DNA of 64,000 nucleotides from Streptomyces venezuelae ATCC 10712 (GTDB taxonomy: Bacteria; Actinomycetota; Actinomycetes; Streptomycetales; Streptomycetaceae), in assembly GCF_008639165.1 (NCBI RefSeq), contig NZ_CP029197.1, positions 7,444,001 to 7,508,000 on the forward strand. The letters run 5' to 3'. This document shows, piece after piece, positions 1 through 7,145 of this stretch (its first letter is position 1; each line of letters opens with the position of its first letter). A program made the translations under genes and the position numbers. The notes under the pieces were generated by a model. It worked only from the letters and a program-made list of their open reading frames with translations. It ran no database searches and was not told the origin of the DNA.

Positions 1-2
1 AC

Positions 3-1349
3 ATCGACCCCGGTGGCGGGATCGCCCGCATCAGCCCCGCGGGGTGGTGTCTGTGCAGCCAGAACGATCTCGAACCGGTGCTCCTGAAGCACGCTCGGGA
101 GCTCGGCGGAGATCTGCGGTTCGCGACCGAGCTGATGTTCTTCGAGCAGGACGCCGAAGGGGTGACCGCGCAGGTCAAGAGTCGCGGCACCGGTGAACAC
201 ACCACCATCCGCGCGGACTACCTGGTCGCGGCGGACGGCCCGCGCAGCCCGGTCCGCGAGCAACTCGGCATCGGGCAGAGCGGTCCGGGCGACCTCTTCC
301 ACAACGTGAGCATCACCTTCGTGTCCCGCGGCCTCGCGGACGTCGTCGGCGACCGGAAGTTCATCGTCTGCTACCTGACGAACCCGGAGGCCGACGGGGC
401 CCTACTGCCCGTCGACAACCGGGAGCACTGGGTGTTCCACGCTCCCTGGCACCCCGAACACGGCGAGACACTGGAGGAGTTCACCGACGAGCGGTGCCGG
501 GAACACATCCGGCGGGCCGTGGGGGTGCCGGACCTCGATGTGGAGATCACCGGCAGAGCTCCTTGGCACGCGGCGCAGAGGGTCGCCGAACGGTACGCGG
601 AGGGCCGGGTGTTCCTCGCCGGCGACTCCGCCCACGAGATGCCGCCCACCGGGGCGTTCGGCTCCAACACCGGCATCCAGGACGCGCACAACCTCGCCTG
701 GAAGCTCGCGGCCGTACTGGGCGGCTGGGCCGGCCCCGGCCTGCTCGCCTCCTACGGCGCGGAGCGCCGGCCGGTCGCGGAGACGACGAGTGCCCGGGCT
801 GCGGCGCGGTCGGTCGAGCACAGCCACCCCGGGTACGCCCCCGGCCCCGGATCCGGCGGCCCCCAGGGGAAGAAGGGCGGCATCCTCAGCGACGTGCTCG
901 GCTACCGCTACCCGCAGGGCGCCGTCCTGGGCACCGATCGGACCATGCCGGTCGTGCCCGACGGGCTGCGACTGACGGGTGAACCCGGAAGCCGGGCACC
1001 CCACATGTGGCTGAGCCGCGCCGGTACCCGGGTCTCCACGCTCGATCTGTACGAGCGGTCCCTGGTCCTTCTGAGTTCCGAAGACGGCGCCTGCGACTGG
1101 CACACCGCGGCGACGCACGTCGCGCAGCAGCTGTCGGTGCCGCTCGACTCGTACCGGATCGGTGCGGGTCCCGCCGCGGATCTCACCCCCGTGAGCGAAA
1201 CGGACTGGGCGGAGGTTCACGGCGCCACTCCGGACGGCGCGGTGCTGGTCCGCCCCGACGGCTTCGTCGCGTGGCGGTCCGAAGGAGCGTCGGCGGACCC
1301 CGGAGTGGTGCTGCGGCAAGCCCTCACGGCGATCCTGGGCCGGGACTGA
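3..1349 (+). CDS. FAD-dependent aromatic monooxygenase, 5' end outside window
   Basis: The frame is already open at the left edge, so the N-terminal GxGxxG FAD fold is missing. What remains is the rest of a PheA/TfdB-type class A flavin monooxygenase: a SQNDLEPVLL segment near position 60, the DGPRSPVR motif near 235, and the FAD-ribityl motif GDSAHEMPPTGAFG near 620-660, followed by NTGIQDAHNLAWKLA. The last 130 or so residues match the thioredoxin-like C-terminal domain of this family. These enzymes hydroxylate phenolic or polyketide substrates using NAD(P)H and oxygen. The substrate cannot be read from the sequence. No clear partner gene follows, so any cluster it belongs to would lie to the left. 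Confidence 0.85.
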   Translation: MDPGGGIARISPAGWCLCSQNDLEPVLLKHARELGGDLRFATELMFFEQDAEGVTAQVKSRGTGEHTTIRADYLVAADGPRSPVREQLGIGQSGPGDLFHNVSITFVSRGLADVVGDRKFIVCYLTNPEADGALLPVDNREHWVFHAPWHPEHGETLEEFTDERCREHIRRAVGVPDLDVEITGRAPWHAAQRVAERYAEGRVFLAGDSAHEMPPTGAFGSNTGIQDAHNLAWKLAAVLGGWAGPGLLASYGAERRPVAETTSARAAARSVEHSHPGYAPGPGSGGPQGKKGGILSDVLGYRYPQGAVLGTDRTMPVVPDGLRLTGEPGSRAPHMWLSRAGTRVSTLDLYERSLVLLSSEDGACDWHTAATHVAQQLSVPLDSYRIGAGPAADLTPVSETDWAEVHGATPDGAVLVRPDGFVAWRSEGASADPGVVLRQALTAILGRD

Positions 1350-1670
1350 CCGCTTCCTTGCCGCCCGCACGGCAGGGCCGGAAGCCTTCGCCACGAACCG
1401 GACCAGGCAGCACCGACGACGCTCGTGATCCTTGCGGCTAGACCGTTCGCGCGCAGGACGTCGTCCGATCCCGAGCACCGGACAAGCCGCGGTGACCTGC
1501 GCAAATGATCACCAGCAGGGCAGATCAAGACCCCGACCGGGGGACAGCGCGCGCGAATCTCCCGTTGCGGTGCTCACCGGTCGGGGTTCTGCTCGTGCAC
1601 GGAGCACAGCACAGCACAGCGCCGCGCTGCCCAGCCGGCCGGGAAAGCTCCGCCGAAGGAGAGAAGAAGC
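1350..1670. other. intergenic region
   Basis: No convincing gene is visible. It holds a short CAGCA-type simple repeat near 1604-1620 and ends in a strong ribosome binding site (AAGGAG at 1656-1661) for the next gene. No promoter could be assigned with confidence. Confidence 0.4.
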
Positions 1671-2189
1671 ATGCGTCTCGCACGTACGGGTCCCCAGCTC
1701 GCCCTGGTCCTGAGCGCCCTCGTCCTGTCCGCATCTCCCGCCGTCGCGGCGCCCGACGGTGACGTCCTGGTCAATCCGGGGAAGGCGGCTCCCGGGACCA
1801 CCGTCACCGTGAGCACGACCGCCTGCGGCAAGGAGACCTACGGCAAGGGTGAGTCGGAAGCGGGCGGGAAGTTCCACCTCCTGCCCGGCGACCGGGAGGG
1901 CGTGCTGGTGGGTACGTTCAAGCTCCCGCTGGAAGCCGCCTCCGGCACGGACACAGTGACCCTCAAGTGCCCGCCTCGCATCAAGCAGACCGTCACCTAT
2001 CAGATCTCCGGCCGGCCGGTCGGTGCGGTGGAAGCGGGCTTCGGCTGGGCCGCGGGCGCCGGCGAAGGGGCGGACGGGGACGGCAGCGACGTCCCCTACA
2101 CCCTCGGGGCGTTGCTCCTGGGCGGCGCAGCCGCCGGCATCCTGATCAGAACGCGCCGCCGCGCCACCGCCGCCCGGAACGGCGCCTGA
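1671..2189 (+). CDS. small secreted, membrane-anchored surface protein
   Basis: A 172-residue protein with a signal peptide (residues 1-26, ending AVA before APDG), a beta-rich extracellular part with two cysteines (TTACG and LKCPP), a low-complexity Gly/Asp stretch, and a C-terminal hydrophobic segment (about 140-160) followed by the basic tail RTRRR. The layout and the VNPG...PGTTVTV...C pattern match the two proteins beside the sortase at 27-29 kb, so this is probably a third family member. No LPxTG motif is present, so covalent wall anchoring is not shown. The ATG at 1671 is preceded by AAGGAG. The role is unknown; cell-envelope surface location is inferred. Confidence 0.75.
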   Translation: MRLARTGPQLALVLSALVLSASPAVAAPDGDVLVNPGKAAPGTTVTVSTTACGKETYGKGESEAGGKFHLLPGDREGVLVGTFKLPLEAASGTDTVTLKCPPRIKQTVTYQISGRPVGAVEAGFGWAAGAGEGADGDGSDVPYTLGALLLGGAAAGILIRTRRRATAARNGA

Positions 2190-2274
2190 GCCCACAGCCT
2201 CGGCTCCGGTTCCGGTTCCTGCGTGCACCGGCGCCCGCCGGTGCACTGCGCGGGGAACGAGAGAGAGGCGCCTG

Positions 2275-2665
2275 CCGGGCGAATCCCCAGGTCAGCGCGG
2301 TCCCGGGCGCGTTCGTCCCGGCGGCGGTCTTCGACCAGCGTGCCCCGGCCGCGAAGTTCATCGTGCGGGCCTTCCGCAGCGTGGCCCGGTGGCCCTCGAC
2401 CCGCATCATCCGTCCCGCCGCGTCGCAGACCGCGAGCAGATGCTCCCCGTCCGTCGTGTACGCCCCCATCAGCTCGCGGATCACCGGCATTGCCGCCGCC
2501 AGGGGATGACCGTCCCGGTACGCGGCGAGCTCGCTCCCGTCCAGCTCCACCCGCGCCGCCCCGTCCTGACTCACCCGCGCACGGGCCGAACGCCGCCACG
2601 AGGCGCTCGACGGGCTGGCGCCTGCGCGGTCGGCCGCTCTCGAAGAGACGCTGTTGCGGTTCCAT
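2275..2665 (-). pseudogene. decayed GAF-domain transcriptional regulator (N-terminal remnant)
   Basis: Read leftward, an ATG at 2665 opens MEPQQRLFESGRP...QPVERLVAA. A frame change near 2590-2600 then leads into SWRRSARARV, and the frame continues through HPLAAAMPVIRELMG, GEHLLAVCDAAGRM, FAAGARWS and GTNAPGTAL. That order is the start of Streptomyces GAF/helix-turn-helix regulators of the sigma54-activator-like type, which run to about 400 residues or more. After TNAPGTAL, near 2275, similarity stops and the C-terminal GAF remainder and HTH are missing. So the gene has both a frameshift and a 3' truncation. Family assignment rests on remembered consensus, not on a search. Confidence 0.6.
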
Positions 2666-2987
2666 GGGTGAGACGGGGTTCCTGTGGTGGCGGGATCCTG
2701 GCGGTGCAGGGATCGGGCGTTGTCGCCGATCCGCCGGGGTGACGGTGATCACGGAGGCTCGTGGGCGAGAGCTGCGTAGGCTTGTGAAGTCGTCGTGGTG
2801 GGTCCGGAGGGGCGGGCGTAGCTCCCCGACATTGCCTGATGATGCGTCAGAAAAGTCGGCAAGTGATCAGCATCAGTCCTGAAGAACCTGAGGACAGCTG
2901 CCTGAACCTGCGACTCGTTGTAAGGTGTGGAAACAGCCCTTGACCTGCGAAAACGCAGGCAGGGAGCCTATGTCCAGGAGTACCTCG
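2666..2987. other. intergenic region upstream of panD
   Basis: No gene is supported here. The segment from about 2830 to 2960 is less GC-rich than its surroundings and probably holds the panD promoter; TGTAAGGT at 2918-2925 could be an extended -10, but no matching -35 is clear. Confidence 0.3.
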
Positions 2988-3410
2988 ATGATACGAACGA
3001 TATTCAAGTCCAAGATCCACCGGGCGACCGTGACCCAGGCGGACCTTCACTACGTCGGGTCCGTCACCGTCGACGCCGAGCTGATGGAGGCGGCCGATCT
3101 GCTGCCCGGTGAGCTCGTGCACATCGTCGACATCGACAACGGTGCCCGCCTGGAGACCTACGTCATCGAGGGCGAGCGGGGTTCCGGGGTCATCGGGATC
3201 AACGGCGCCGCCGCGCACCTGGTGCACCCCGGTGACCTGGTGATCCTCATCAGCTACGCGCAGCTCGCGGACGCCGAGGCCCGGACGTTCGTGCCGCGTG
3301 TCGTGCACGTGGACGCGGACAACCGGATCGTGGAGCTGGGGACCGACGCGTCCGCGCCCGTCCCCGGGAGCGACACCGTGCGCGCGCCGCACGCCGTGCC
3401 CGCCTCGTAG
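2988..3410 (+). CDS. panD: aspartate 1-decarboxylase proenzyme
   Basis: PanD makes beta-alanine from L-aspartate for pantothenate and CoA synthesis. The start MIRTIFKSKIHRATVTQADL is the canonical N-terminus, so ATG 2988 is chosen over the upstream in-frame ATGs at 2970 and 2925; AGGAG at 2975-2979 sits 8 bases before it. The pro-protein processing site is intact: Tyr22, Gly24-Ser25 in YVGSVTV, where cleavage makes the pyruvoyl group from Ser25. The INGAAAHLVHPGD segment of the active site follows. The 140-residue length fits the actinobacterial enzyme. It is not next to panB or panC here. Confidence 0.96.
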   Translation: MIRTIFKSKIHRATVTQADLHYVGSVTVDAELMEAADLLPGELVHIVDIDNGARLETYVIEGERGSGVIGINGAAAHLVHPGDLVILISYAQLADAEARTFVPRVVHVDADNRIVELGTDASAPVPGSDTVRAPHAVPAS

Positions 3411-3499
3411 CCGGGCCACCCGAACGACGGGACCCGGCGGGCGCGGCAGGGCCCGCCGGGTCACCCTGGAGGGGGACGAACCCGTCGACCGAGAGGTCC

Positions 3500-3694
3500 G
3501 TGATGACTCACCCGTACCCCGACCCGGTGCCCCCCTCGCCGATCCCGCCGCCGGTGCCGCCGCCCAACCCGGTGCCGACCCCGCCGGCCCCCGAGCCGGG
3601 CCCGGCGCCGCAGCCCGGCGGGCCCGTGCCGGATCCCGAACCCCAGCCCCAGCCCGGCCCCGCCGGTCTCCGCCCGGCGTCAACCCCGAGGTGA
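3500..3694 (+). CDS. proline-rich small protein
   Basis: A 64-residue frame opening with tandem starts (GTG 3500, ATG 3503) behind GAGAGG at 3491-3496. After MTHPYPDPVPP it is almost wholly proline, with alternating PP, EP and QP, and has no signal peptide or fold that can be named. Low-complexity GC-rich DNA can open such frames by chance. The ribosome binding site and the clean gap before the Rpf gene make a real gene plausible but not certain. Confidence 0.45.
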   Translation: MMTHPYPDPVPPSPIPPPVPPPNPVPTPPAPEPGPAPQPGGPVPDPEPQPQPGPAGLRPASTPR

Positions 3695-3723
3695 CGGAAG
3701 GGCCTTGGGGTTTGCCGAATCCC

Positions 3724-3753
3724 TTGTCACGGAGCGTGCGCCACCCCTAACTT
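3724..3753 (+). promoter_or_regulatory. candidate promoter of the Rpf-M23 gene
   Basis: TTGTCA at 3724-3729 and TAACTT at 3748-3753 are separated by 18 bases, a fair match to the principal-sigma promoter of Streptomyces. The start codon lies about 32 bases downstream. The leader is too short for a ydaO-type c-di-AMP riboswitch of the kind known before some rpf genes. Confidence 0.4.
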
Positions 3754-3784
3754 GGACGACTGTTGCTGTGTTCAAGGGGGGCCC

Positions 3785-5200
3785 ATGGCCGTACGCGGAC
3801 GTCACCGCCGCCACCAGCCGAGCCGGATCAACCGTGCCTCGCTCACCGTCACCGCGGGCAGCGCCGGAATGGCGCTGCCGCTGATCGGCGCGGGGGCCGT
3901 GCAGGCCGCCTCGCTGGACGTCTGGGAGAAGGTCGCGGCCTGCGAGTCGACCTCCAACTGGCGGATCAACACCGGCAACGGCTACTTCGGCGGCCTGCAG
4001 TTCAGCCAGTCCACCTGGGAGGCCTACGGCGGCACGCACTACGCGCCGCGCGCGGACCTCGCCTCCAAGGACCAGCAGATCGCGATCGCCGAGCGGGTCC
4101 TCAAGGGCCAGGGGCCCGGCGCCTGGCCGTCCTGCGGCGCCCGCGCGGGCCTCGAACGGGGCGGCGACGCGCCGGACGTCACCCCCGGCGGTACGGCGAA
4201 GGCGCGGGCGAAGTCGCCCGGCGGGAACGCGGTGAGCACCGCCTCCCTGCCCGGGCAGCGCGCCTTACCCGAGCGGCCCACCAGGAACGTCGGCCCGACC
4301 GCCGTGCCCACCGTCCGCGAGATGTACACGGTGACGCCCGGCGACTCCCTGTCGAAGATCGCCCGCGACGAGCGGGTCCGGGGCGGCTGGAAGGGTCTGT
4401 ACGACACCAACCGCGCCGTCGTCGGTGACGATCCCGACCTCATCCATCCCGGCCAGCGCCTGACCCTGCGCATGGTCGCGCCGCGGAAGCCGGCTACGCC
4501 CGAGGCGCACGTCCCCACGGCGCCCCCGGCGAAGGCCCCCTCGGCCACGAAGCCCCCGGCGAAGACCTCCGCGCAGGTGCCCAGGACCCGGCCCGCAGCG
4601 CACCCCGCGACCAAGCCGGCCGCGAAGCCCGTGGGACAGAGCGCCCGGCCCGCGGCCCCGTCGGGCACCAAGCCCGCCGCGAAGCCCAGCACCCGGCCGG
4701 CGCCCAAGCCGGTCACCAGGCCCGCGGCCAAACCGGCCGCCAAGCCCGCCGCCAAGCCCAGGCCCGCGTCCAAGCCGCGGCCCGCCCCGGCCCAGGCCCG
4801 CTACTCCGCGCCCGTCTCGGCGGACATCGGCACCCGCTACGGGACCCGTGGTTCCTCGTGGTCCAGCGGCTACCACACCGGCGTCGACTTCCCGGTGCCC
4901 ACCGGCACCTCCGTCAAGGCGGTGGCCGGGGGACGCGTCGTCTCCGCCGGATGGGGCGGCGCGTACGGCTACCAGATCGTGCTGCGCCACGACGACGGCC
5001 GCTACAGCCAGTACGGGCACCTCTCCGCACTCGCCGTCCGCGAGGGCCAGCGGGTCACCGCGGGCCAGCGCATCGGCCGCTCAGGATCGACCGGCAACAG
5101 CTCGGGCCCGCACCTCCACTTCGAGGTGCGGACGGGTCCCGGGTACGGCTCCGACATCGACCCGCTCGCGTACCTCAGGGCCCGGGGCGTCTCCCTCTGA
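3785..5200 (+). CDS. resuscitation-promoting factor fused to LysM and M23 endopeptidase
   Basis: A secreted peptidoglycan hydrolase of 471 residues. Order: basic N-terminus and signal peptide ending near VQAA, Rpf transglycosylase domain (WEKVAACESTSNWRINTGNG, with the expected catalytic Glu in ACES), LysM (YTVTPGDSLSKIA), a long AKPA/TKPAAKP-rich linker (4480-4790), and an M23/LytM domain with zinc motifs HTGVDF and HLHFE. The domain set resembles the Streptomyces RpfD type, which acts in spore germination and wall remodelling. ATG 3785 behind AAGGGGGG is preferred to a frame-extending ATG at 3752 that lies on the candidate -10. Codon 161 (4265-4267) is TTA, the bldA-dependent leucine codon. 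It is the only in-frame TTA I found in the window's clear genes. Confidence 0.93.
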   Translation: MAVRGRHRRHQPSRINRASLTVTAGSAGMALPLIGAGAVQAASLDVWEKVAACESTSNWRINTGNGYFGGLQFSQSTWEAYGGTHYAPRADLASKDQQIAIAERVLKGQGPGAWPSCGARAGLERGGDAPDVTPGGTAKARAKSPGGNAVSTASLPGQRALPERPTRNVGPTAVPTVREMYTVTPGDSLSKIARDERVRGGWKGLYDTNRAVVGDDPDLIHPGQRLTLRMVAPRKPATPEAHVPTAPPAKAPSATKPPAKTSAQVPRTRPAAHPATKPAAKPVGQSARPAAPSGTKPAAKPSTRPAPKPVTRPAAKPAAKPAAKPRPASKPRPAPAQARYSAPVSADIGTRYGTRGSSWSSGYHTGVDFPVPTGTSVKAVAGGRVVSAGWGGAYGYQIVLRHDDGRYSQYGHLSALAVREGQRVTAGQRIGRSGSTGNSSGPHLHFEVRTGPGYGSDIDPLAYLRARGVSL

Positions 5201-6088
5201 CCCCGGGCCGGGGCCAGGGCCCGGCCCACGCGCCCCGTCCGGCGCCGACGGCTCGTCCGTCGGCGCCGTCATCCGGTCCAGGGTGAGCTGGACGAGGCCA
5301 CCCGCGGCGACCGTGCCGCAGATCAGCGCGGCGACCGTGCCGGCCGCTCCGTAGCGGAAGCTCTCGCCGAACAGCGTCAGACCCACGGCGGCGGCGGCCA
5401 CCGGATTGACCACGGTGACCGTCGCCAGCGGGGCCGCCAGGCCGGCGCCGCGGTACGAGGCCTGGGAGAGGAGCAGTCCGGTCACGGCGAGGGCCGAGAG
5501 CACCAGCAGGCCGGTCCACTCGGCGAGCGGCGCGTCCGGCGACCACTCCTCGGCCACCGCCTTCGTGAAGACCGAGGCCATGCCGAAGGAGACACCGGCC
5601 GCCGCGGCCAGGACGACACTGCGCAGCACGGACCTGCCCACCACGTGCGCGGCCGTGAACAGCAAGGCCACCACGCCGAAGGTGCAGCCCGCGAGCAGCC
5701 ACCGGTCACCGTCGGAGAGGTCCCGGCCCTCGGCCCCCGTCGTCAGGCTGAGCAGCCCGGCCAGGCCCACCGTGGCCATCAGGGCGCCGCGCCAGGCCCG
5801 CCGCCCCGCCCTGCGGCCGACGAACAGCGCAGCCATGGGCAGCGCGAACACGATCGTGAGGGCGCCCAGCGGCTGGACCAGGCTGAGCGGTCCGTACGCG
5901 AGCGCCGCGACGTGCAGGGCCGCGCCGACGCCGTTGAGCAGGACGGAGCCCCACCAGGCCGGGCTGCGCAGCGGCGCGTAGCGGGGACCGGTGGCGGAGG
6001 CCGCGACCCGCTCCTGCACGATCGCCGCGGCCGCGTAGGCGACCGCCGAGACCAGGGCCAGGAGTACGGACAGCAGGAGGGGACTCAT
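5081..6088 (-). CDS. EamA/DMT-family membrane transporter
   Basis: A drug/metabolite-type transporter with about ten hydrophobic helices in two EamA-like halves, beginning MSPLLLSVLLALVSAVAYAA. ATG 6088 follows GTGGAAGG. Hydrophobic sequence ends near LVQLTLDRMT (about 5270); the remaining 60 or so residues are charged and Pro/Gly-rich and run antisense into the M23 domain of the Rpf gene by 120 bases. Family members normally end soon after the last helix, so this tail probably reflects loss of an earlier stop. The substrate is unknown. Confidence 0.85.
   Translation of the reverse strand: MSPLLLSVLLALVSAVAYAAAAIVQERVAASATGPRYAPLRSPAWWGSVLLNGVGAALHVAALAYGPLSLVQPLGALTIVFALPMAALFVGRRAGRRAWRGALMATVGLAGLLSLTTGAEGRDLSDGDRWLLAGCTFGVVALLFTAAHVVGRSVLRSVVLAAAAGVSFGMASVFTKAVAEEWSPDAPLAEWTGLLVLSALAVTGLLLSQASYRGAGLAAPLATVTVVNPVAAAAVGLTLFGESFRYGAAGTVAALICGTVAAGGLVQLTLDRMTAPTDEPSAPDGARGPGPGPGPGSEGDAPGPEVRERVDVGAVPGTRPHLEVEVRARAVAGRS
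5205..5227 (+). terminator. hairpin after the Rpf gene
   Basis: GGGCCGGG (5205-5212) pairs with CCCGGCCC (5220-5227) around a 7-base loop, 5 bases after the Rpf stop. There is no U-tract, as is usual in Streptomyces. It lies inside the C-terminal extension of the convergent transporter gene. Confidence 0.5.
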
Positions 6089-6344
6089 ACCTTCCACGAT
6101 CTCTCTTCCCGGCCGATCGCGTCGTCGTCCCAGGGGACGTCTTCGCGGGTACCACCGGCGCAGTACACGGCCGCCGCGTACGCCTGGAGATGTACACCAG
6201 TGCAGGTCAGAACGGGTGCAAAGCATCCTTTTCGAGCCGTCCCCGGGGGCCGCGCGGGGGCGCTACGGTGGTCGAAATCCACGGAGGCGGAGCCGTGGGA
6301 CAGCAGCACGAACAGCACCAGGAACCGAAGCAGGGGGAACGCGG

Positions 6345-7058
6345 ATGAATCTCGTCGAGAGCGCCGCGGTCGGCGGCTTCTTCGCGCTGCGCACCACCCC
6401 GCCGGAGAGCGGGGGAGCGCACCGGCCGCTCGCCCTCCTGTACGCGGGGGAGGACGGGCCCCTCCACGCGCGCGTGGACCGGGTCGCCGCCCGGCTCGGC
6501 GCCCCCGAGCGGCGCGTCGGGGCCTCCGTCGCCCACCTCGGACTCGCCGCCCGGCTCTGGTCGACCGCCCTGGGGCCCGCCGCCCTGCACGGCCGCTTCC
6601 CCTCCCTCGACCCCGCCGAGCTGCACTGGGACGGGGCGCTGACCTCGCCCGACGACCTGTGGTGGGCGGGCTCCGACACCCGCCCGGCGACGGTCGCCGC
6701 GCTCCGCGCCGCCGTCCAGGAGGCCCATCTCGGGCCGCTCCACGCGGCGCTGCGCCGCGACGGGCACATCTCCCCGCGGCTGCTCTGGGGCAACGCCGGG
6801 TCGGCGCTCGCGGGGGCCCTGCGCGAACTGACCCGCTGGGCGGCCGCCCACGGCCGCCCGGAAGTCGCCGAACGGGCCGCCGTCCTGGTCGCCGGCCTGC
6901 TCGACCACCCCGACCTCGCCGGAACCGTCCGGGGCCCCCGGCTGCGCCGGGCCAGCTGCTGCCTCTACTACCGCTGCCCCGGCGGCGGACTGTGCGGCGA
7001 CTGTGTCTTCGACCACGCCCCCCGAACGGGTTTGGAGGCGCGGCCCCCGGCTCCGTAA
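6345..7058 (+). CDS. FhuF-like ferric-siderophore reductase, [2Fe-2S]
   Basis: A 237-residue soluble protein ending in CCLYYRCPGGGLCGDC, the CC-x10-C-x2-C-type cluster motif of FhuF proteins, which reduce ferric iron in imported siderophores. The body (HLGLAARLWSTALGPAALHG, LHWDGAL) also fits the actinobacterial FhuF-like group. ATG 6345 is chosen because AGGGGG at 6332-6337 is correctly spaced and the upstream in-frame part looks non-coding. No siderophore uptake genes lie next to it and no clear DmdR/IdeR iron box was seen upstream. Confidence 0.85.
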   Translation: MNLVESAAVGGFFALRTTPPESGGAHRPLALLYAGEDGPLHARVDRVAARLGAPERRVGASVAHLGLAARLWSTALGPAALHGRFPSLDPAELHWDGALTSPDDLWWAGSDTRPATVAALRAAVQEAHLGPLHAALRRDGHISPRLLWGNAGSALAGALRELTRWAAAHGRPEVAERAAVLVAGLLDHPDLAGTVRGPRLRRASCCLYYRCPGGGLCGDCVFDHAPRTGLEARPPAP

Positions 7059-7145
7059 AGTTGGCGGGGTTGCCGTTTCGCGCTTACTCCGGACGGCGGC
7101 CCCCCACGACCGGCGAGTGACGAGCGAACGAGGAACCCGAAGGCC

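Noticed and set aside
2666..2987. tRNA-like sequence GGGCGTAGCTC near 2814
   Set aside because: No acceptor stem, anticodon arm or T-loop could be folded around it.
3695..3784. ydaO-type c-di-AMP riboswitch before the Rpf gene
   Set aside because: Such switches precede some Streptomyces rpf genes, but the space is too short and the conserved core was not found.
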